Of a stretch of DNA of 64,000 nt, positions 61,460 to 64,000 are shown piece after piece. Within the stretch, counting starts at the first letter, position 1, and every line of letters starts with the position of its first letter. Below the pieces are notes generated by a model. The model had not been told where the DNA came from, searched no databases, and saw nothing but the letters and a program-made list of their open reading frames with translations. Made by a program: the position numbers and the translations under genes. The DNA comes from CAWCUU01 sp963798855. GTDB lineage: Bacteria > Gemmatimonadota > Gemmatimonadetes > Longimicrobiales > RSA9. The DNA is taken from positions 1,674,001-1,738,000 of the forward strand of contig CAWCUU010000002.1 of NCBI GenBank assembly GCA_963798855.1. Reading direction: 5' to 3'.

Positions 61460-61475
61460 AAAATTCTAGAATTTT
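61460..61475. promoter_or_regulatory. 16-bp AT-rich perfect palindrome
   Basis: AAAATTCTAGAATTTT is a perfect palindrome, conspicuous in this GC-rich sequence. It lies upstream of the hypothetical-cax operon and within the 410-base region (61400-61810) that has no gene. That region is otherwise unique and less GC-rich than its surroundings; besides this site I see only the promoter at 61685. Confidence 0.5.
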
Positions 61476-61684
61476 TCCACCACACCGAGCCGTCCCAAAT
61501 GCCCCGCCTACTGTCCCATAAAGCCCCTCCGCTGCACGCCTTTCGCACCGCGAGCATTCGTCCTGTACGGGTTCGAAAAGACGCAGAAACTGCTCCGGCT
61601 CCGTCGCGGCACGATTTCTCTAAGTCATTCTGCTGCAACGATATGCATGTAAGGTGGTGTCGCGCGACGCGTCCGTCGAGGCAC

Positions 61685-61714
61685 TTGACGCGGGACCGCT
61701 GCATGCCCTACCTT
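61685..61714 (+). promoter_or_regulatory. Sigma-70-like promoter
   Basis: TTGACG (61685-61690), 18 bases, TACCTT (61709-61714). The match to the -35 box is good and to the -10 box partial. It would give a leader of about 90 bases before ATG 61811. Confidence 0.4.
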
Positions 61715-61810
61715 GGGAGCCGCTCGACCGATCGGCTGCGACTCCTCCCGTGAAGAGATGGGTGTCGCATCCCCCGGATGGTTTCCACATCGTTTTCCAC
61801 AAAATTGTCC

Positions 61811-62002
61811 ATGATCGAAGCGGATCGTCCCCAGGAGAGTCGTGCCGTCGAGCTGCGAGTCCAGTTGCCGAAGGCGCTCGCGGCCGAGATCGAGGAAGTG
61901 CAGCGGGAGGATCCTGAGGTCCTGAGTCGGATTCTGGTGTATGGCCTGACCCGGCGAACGATCTATCGGCGGTTGCGGTCGAGCGAGCGGGACCGGGTGT
62001 GA
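61811..62002 (+). CDS. Small ribbon-helix-helix-like protein
   Basis: Sixty-three residues: MIEADRPQESRAVELRVQLP, then KALAAEIEEVQREDPEVLSR, ILVYGLTRRTIYRRLRS. A single strand followed by two helices is the ribbon-helix-helix outline, ELRVQLPKALAAEIEE being the strand-turn-helix. No strong ribosome site is seen, and ATG 61778 in frame is possible. Probably a DNA-binding or protein-binding regulator (inference). Confidence 0.55.
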   Translation: MIEADRPQESRAVELRVQLPKALAAEIEEVQREDPEVLSRILVYGLTRRTIYRRLRSSERDRV

Positions 62003-62196
62003 GGGAAGGCGGGCGGAGGAACGGGGGCGGCCTCCGCGGATCGATTCGCGAGGCGCGATCGTGAGGTGGTTGACGGGGGGAGGGGTCGGCGGTACGGTTG
62101 AGCTTGCAGGCGCCGTCATTTCGGAGTTCTGCCCGGCCGAGCGGCGGACTCCACCGCGGTGGGTGACGGATACGCTGCCCGGTGCCGAAAGGAGCC

Positions 62197-62580
62197 ATGC
62201 CGGCTGCTGGATCGGACGACGAAGTTCTCCGCCGAAAATACCTTGACTGGTGCTCTGCGCGGATCGCGGACTACTTCCTCCAGCTGACGCCGGAGGAGAT
62301 CTATCGGATCGCGCACGAGGAGGTTGCATCGGGCGGGGGCGATGCTGAGTCGTCGTCGGGGACGGGAGGTTCGAACGAGGCGGCGGAAGGCCGCCTTTCG
62401 TATAGGGAGCTGGTCGGCCGGGTCACGGAGCGGCTGGCAACGCGGATGCAGCTGCCGCCCTATGAGCTATGGTCGGCTGAATACCGGGCCGCTCCGGAGC
62501 GATTCGAGAGCGAGCTGCTCGGGTTCTGGAAGCCGACCGGGGGGGAGCGGGATGGGGAAGAGGACGAGGACGAGCGCTAG
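62197..62580 (+). CDS. Small hypothetical protein with LPPYE motif
   Basis: About 127 residues. MPAAGSDDEVLRRKYLDWCS, ARIADYFLQLTPEEIYRIAH and YRELVGRVTERLATRM are helical; the closing MQLPPYELWSAEYRAAPERF has the pattern of the 60614 gene. AAAGGAG at 62188 fixes ATG 62197. The stretch EIYRIAHEEVA is typical of small Gemmatimonadota proteins I have seen as hypotheticals. Function unknown. Its end overlaps that of the next gene by four bases. Confidence 0.72.
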   Translation: MPAAGSDDEVLRRKYLDWCSARIADYFLQLTPEEIYRIAHEEVASGGGDAESSSGTGGSNEAAEGRLSYRELVGRVTERLATRMQLPPYELWSAEYRAAPERFESELLGFWKPTGGERDGEEDEDER

Positions 62581-62819
62581 TGCGGGCTGGCGCGGCGCAG
62601 GACCCTTCGCTGGTGCCACCAGGTGCCCGCGATGGCGGCGAGGCCGGCGACGAGGAGCAGCGTCCCGATCATCGTCCAGGCGAGTCCCCAGTCGCCGCGG
62701 TCGTTCGCATAGCCGCGCAGGCCGCTGACGATGCAGGTCGCCGCCATTGCGATCCACAGCAGACCCACGATGATCCCGCTGGCCCACGCGATCGCGGTGC
62801 GACGCTTCTCGACGGACAT
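62577..62819 (-). CDS. Small two-helix membrane protein
   Basis: Eighty residues from ATG 62819 (MSVEKRRTAIAWASG). Helix 1 is GIIVGLLWIAMAATCIVSGL, helix 2 AWTMIGTLLLVAGLAAIAGT, with a short charged loop DRGDWG between. I do not recognise the family. The gene converges with the 62197 gene. Confidence 0.65.
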   Translation of the reverse strand: MSVEKRRTAIAWASGIIVGLLWIAMAATCIVSGLRGYANDRGDWGLAWTMIGTLLLVAGLAAIAGTWWHQRRVLRRASPH

Positions 62820-62969
62820 GCCAATCCCCCGCTGCAATTCTCGCGACGACTTCCGGGTGGGCGAATATAGGTGCGGGCGGAGCCGCTGCAAGGGCGGCGC
62901 CGCTTTGCCGCGGGACCGCGGCGCGGCTAGGTTACGCTCGGACTGGCATCACACGGAGGCGCGACGACA

Positions 62970-63227
62970 ATGGCGGTTCCCATCCCACTGATCCCGCCGG
63001 GCGCGCGAGTGAAGGTGCGGCGGGGCACACTCCCGATGGATCCGGCGCTGATCGGCCGTACCGGCACGGTCATCGTCTCGACGGAATACTATCCTTCCCG
63101 CGTGGACGTGTCCCTGGACGGTACGGGCGAGGTGCGGCAGTTCTCGCCGCTCGAGCTGGAGGTGTTGCAGCCGCTGGAGCTGCCGAAGGATCGGCAGGCG
63201 GCGCTGCGGCGACTCGCGCGTCCCTGA
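62970..63227 (+). CDS. Small SH3-like barrel protein
   Basis: Eighty-five residues: PPGARVKVRRGTLPMDPALI, GRTGTVIVSTEYYPSRVDVS, LDGTGEVRQFSPLELEVLQP. The alternation of short strands around a GRTGTV turn resembles SH3/KOW-type barrels that bind protein or RNA. GGAGG at about 62956 supports ATG 62970. No partner is evident and the role is unknown. Confidence 0.72.
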   Translation: MAVPIPLIPPGARVKVRRGTLPMDPALIGRTGTVIVSTEYYPSRVDVSLDGTGEVRQFSPLELEVLQPLELPKDRQAALRRLARP

Positions 63228-63290
63228 TTGGGCGTTTCGGCGGCGCCCGCGCTTCATGTCGTCCTCACCGTTCTCGTCATCTCCGGCCCC

Positions 63291-63737
63291 TCAGAAGGGC
63301 AGGTCGTCGTCCTCGTCGGAGAAAGGCGAGGAGGGCGGGGCGGCGCCGCGCGGCGCGGCGGAGCGGCCCTGCCAGCTTCCGGAGGAGCCCTCCCCCGAGG
63401 GAGCGCTGCCCGAGCCGAGCATCACCATCTCGCGAACGACGATGTCGGTCCAGTAGCGCGTCTGCCCCTGATCCTCCGTTTGGGAGTACTCGATTCGTCC
63501 TTCGACGTAGAGCCGGTCGCCCTTGTGAACGTACTGCTCGACCAGGTCGGCGAGGCGGTCGAAGAAGGTGAGTCGGTGCCATTCCGTCTTCTCCTGTTGC
63601 TCGCCGGCACGGGTGGAGAACTGCCGGTTCGTCGCGAGGGACACCTTGGCCACCTTCATGCCGGAGCCGGTCGTGCGGATGTCGGGCTCGGCGCCGACGT
63701 TGCCGATCAGCATCACCTTGTTGAGTGAGCGGGCCAT
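63291..63737 (-). CDS. ssb: Single-stranded DNA-binding protein
   Basis: A 148-residue SSB. The OB-fold shows SLNKVMLIGNVGAEPDIRTT, VAKVSLATNRQFSTRAGEQQ, EKTEWHRLTFFDRLADLVEQ and GDRLYVEGRIEYSQT. A Gly/Ser/Pro linker leads to the acidic tip SDEDDDLPF, the protein-interaction tail of bacterial SSB. ATG 63737 (MARSLNKVM) is the family start; an upstream in-frame start at 63773 is less likely. It coats ssDNA in replication and repair. Confidence 0.96.
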   Translation of the reverse strand: MARSLNKVMLIGNVGAEPDIRTTGSGMKVAKVSLATNRQFSTRAGEQQEKTEWHRLTFFDRLADLVEQYVHKGDRLYVEGRIEYSQTEDQGQTRYWTDIVVREMVMLGSGSAPSGEGSSGSWQGRSAAPRGAAPPSSPFSDEDDDLPF

Positions 63738-63864
63738 GTGGAACCTTGACGGGTTGGATGCGGAGCGTGCCACCCCGCTGATCGGGACGGCCGACGGGCA
63801 ACGGTACGGTCGGCCTGCCGCCGGGGCAAGGGAAGGGTGGAATGGGTCACGCCGTTGCCCCGAA

Positions 63865-63890
63865 GGCGCCCCGCCCCGAGGGCGGCGCCC
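63865..63890. repeat. 26-bp GC element, second copy
   Basis: GGCGCCCCGCCCC and then GAGGGCGGCGCCC: 25 of 26 positions match the element at 19662-19687 (T replaced by G in the centre). It is an imperfect palindrome in the spacer between ssb and the next gene, which otherwise (63738-63923) holds only other GC-rich hairpins. Confidence 0.85.
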
Positions 63891-63923
63891 GGCCGGGCAG
63901 CGGCCGCCCCCCGGAGCCGCCCG

Positions 63924-64000
63924 CTATAGCGCCTCTCGGTAGCGCTCGAGCAATCTGCGCGCGATCGGCCCGGGCTCCCCGTCGAAGACGTCGCGGCCGT
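63924..64000 (-). CDS. C-terminus of an unidentified gene cut by the right edge
   Basis: On the minus strand the last codons read GRDVFDGEPGPIARRLLERY REAL and then TAG at 63924. The run is open to the edge and looks like the helical end of a soluble protein. Twenty-five residues are too few for me to name it. It would be the gene upstream of ssb in the same direction. Confidence 0.45.
   Translation of the reverse strand, partial: GRDVFDGEPGPIARRLLERYREAL

Overview
The window is a continuous piece of a high-G+C bacterial chromosome. Several traits point to Gemmatimonadota (inference from gene content, not from a marker gene): a 6-bladed beta-propeller lipoprotein beside a carboxypeptidase-regulatory/plug-only protein without a barrel, many small lineage-type hypotheticals with RIAxELG or LPPPFE-like motifs, SxD-type PBP2, and widespread GTG/TTG starts. 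I see no phage, plasmid, transposase or CRISPR locus and no rRNA or tRNA gene.

Layout. 1-8 kb: edge-cut DUF1326 gene, dienelactone hydrolase, propeller lipoprotein plus plug-domain protein, CPBP membrane protease, and a translationally coupled zincin metallopeptidase / ATP-grasp ligase pair. 8-14.7 kb: a minus-strand RND efflux operon (tetR, tolC, adaptor, pump). 15-23 kb: PLD-type cardiolipin synthase with metallophosphoesterase, small membrane proteins, SDR plus bacilliredoxin, and a minus operon of polysaccharide deacetylase, GH15 glucoamylase-like enzyme and membrane protein. 23-27 kb: VIT/vWA protein, ECF sigma factor and zinc-finger anti-sigma factor. 27-36 kb: cysteine-desulfurase-like enzyme, murB, purE-purK, TerC, signal peptidase I, DUF3618 and YihY proteins. 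36-45 kb: two-domain ALDH16-type aldehyde dehydrogenase, deoC, TonB receptor with amino acid permease, lone hydantoinase B. 45-54 kb: HD-GYP response regulator, Tat-exported asparaginase, PBP2, two TPR proteins, a double zinc-ribbon protein, cytochrome c and cupredoxin lipoproteins. 54-64 kb: isocitrate/isopropylmalate-type dehydrogenase, thiolase, slipin, 3-hydroxyacyl-CoA dehydrogenase, Ca2+/H+ exchanger, several small hypotheticals, ssb and an edge-cut gene.

The gene set is mostly housekeeping and envelope work: cell wall (murB, PBP2, cardiolipin synthase), export (signal peptidase, RND pump), purine synthesis, acyl-CoA metabolism and stress signalling. The unusual signal is between genes. 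Hexanucleotide CCCTCG arrays recur at seven or so places, always C-rich on the + strand. A 13/14-bp repeat family has the same two-part layout at two loci. There is also a cluster of mini-hairpins, a 26-bp element present twice, a 9-bp array abutting the aldehyde dehydrogenase start, a 283-bp element bounded by 23-bp inverted repeats, and a large CACCGCAGAG-type inverted repeat.

Four genes (tetR, tolC, ALDH16, cax) are each broken by what looks like one duplicated base. Removing that base restores a full-length frame in every case, so these are more likely sequence errors than pseudogenes. Coordinates of starts were chosen from Shine-Dalgarno matches and family alignment from memory; no database search was possible.
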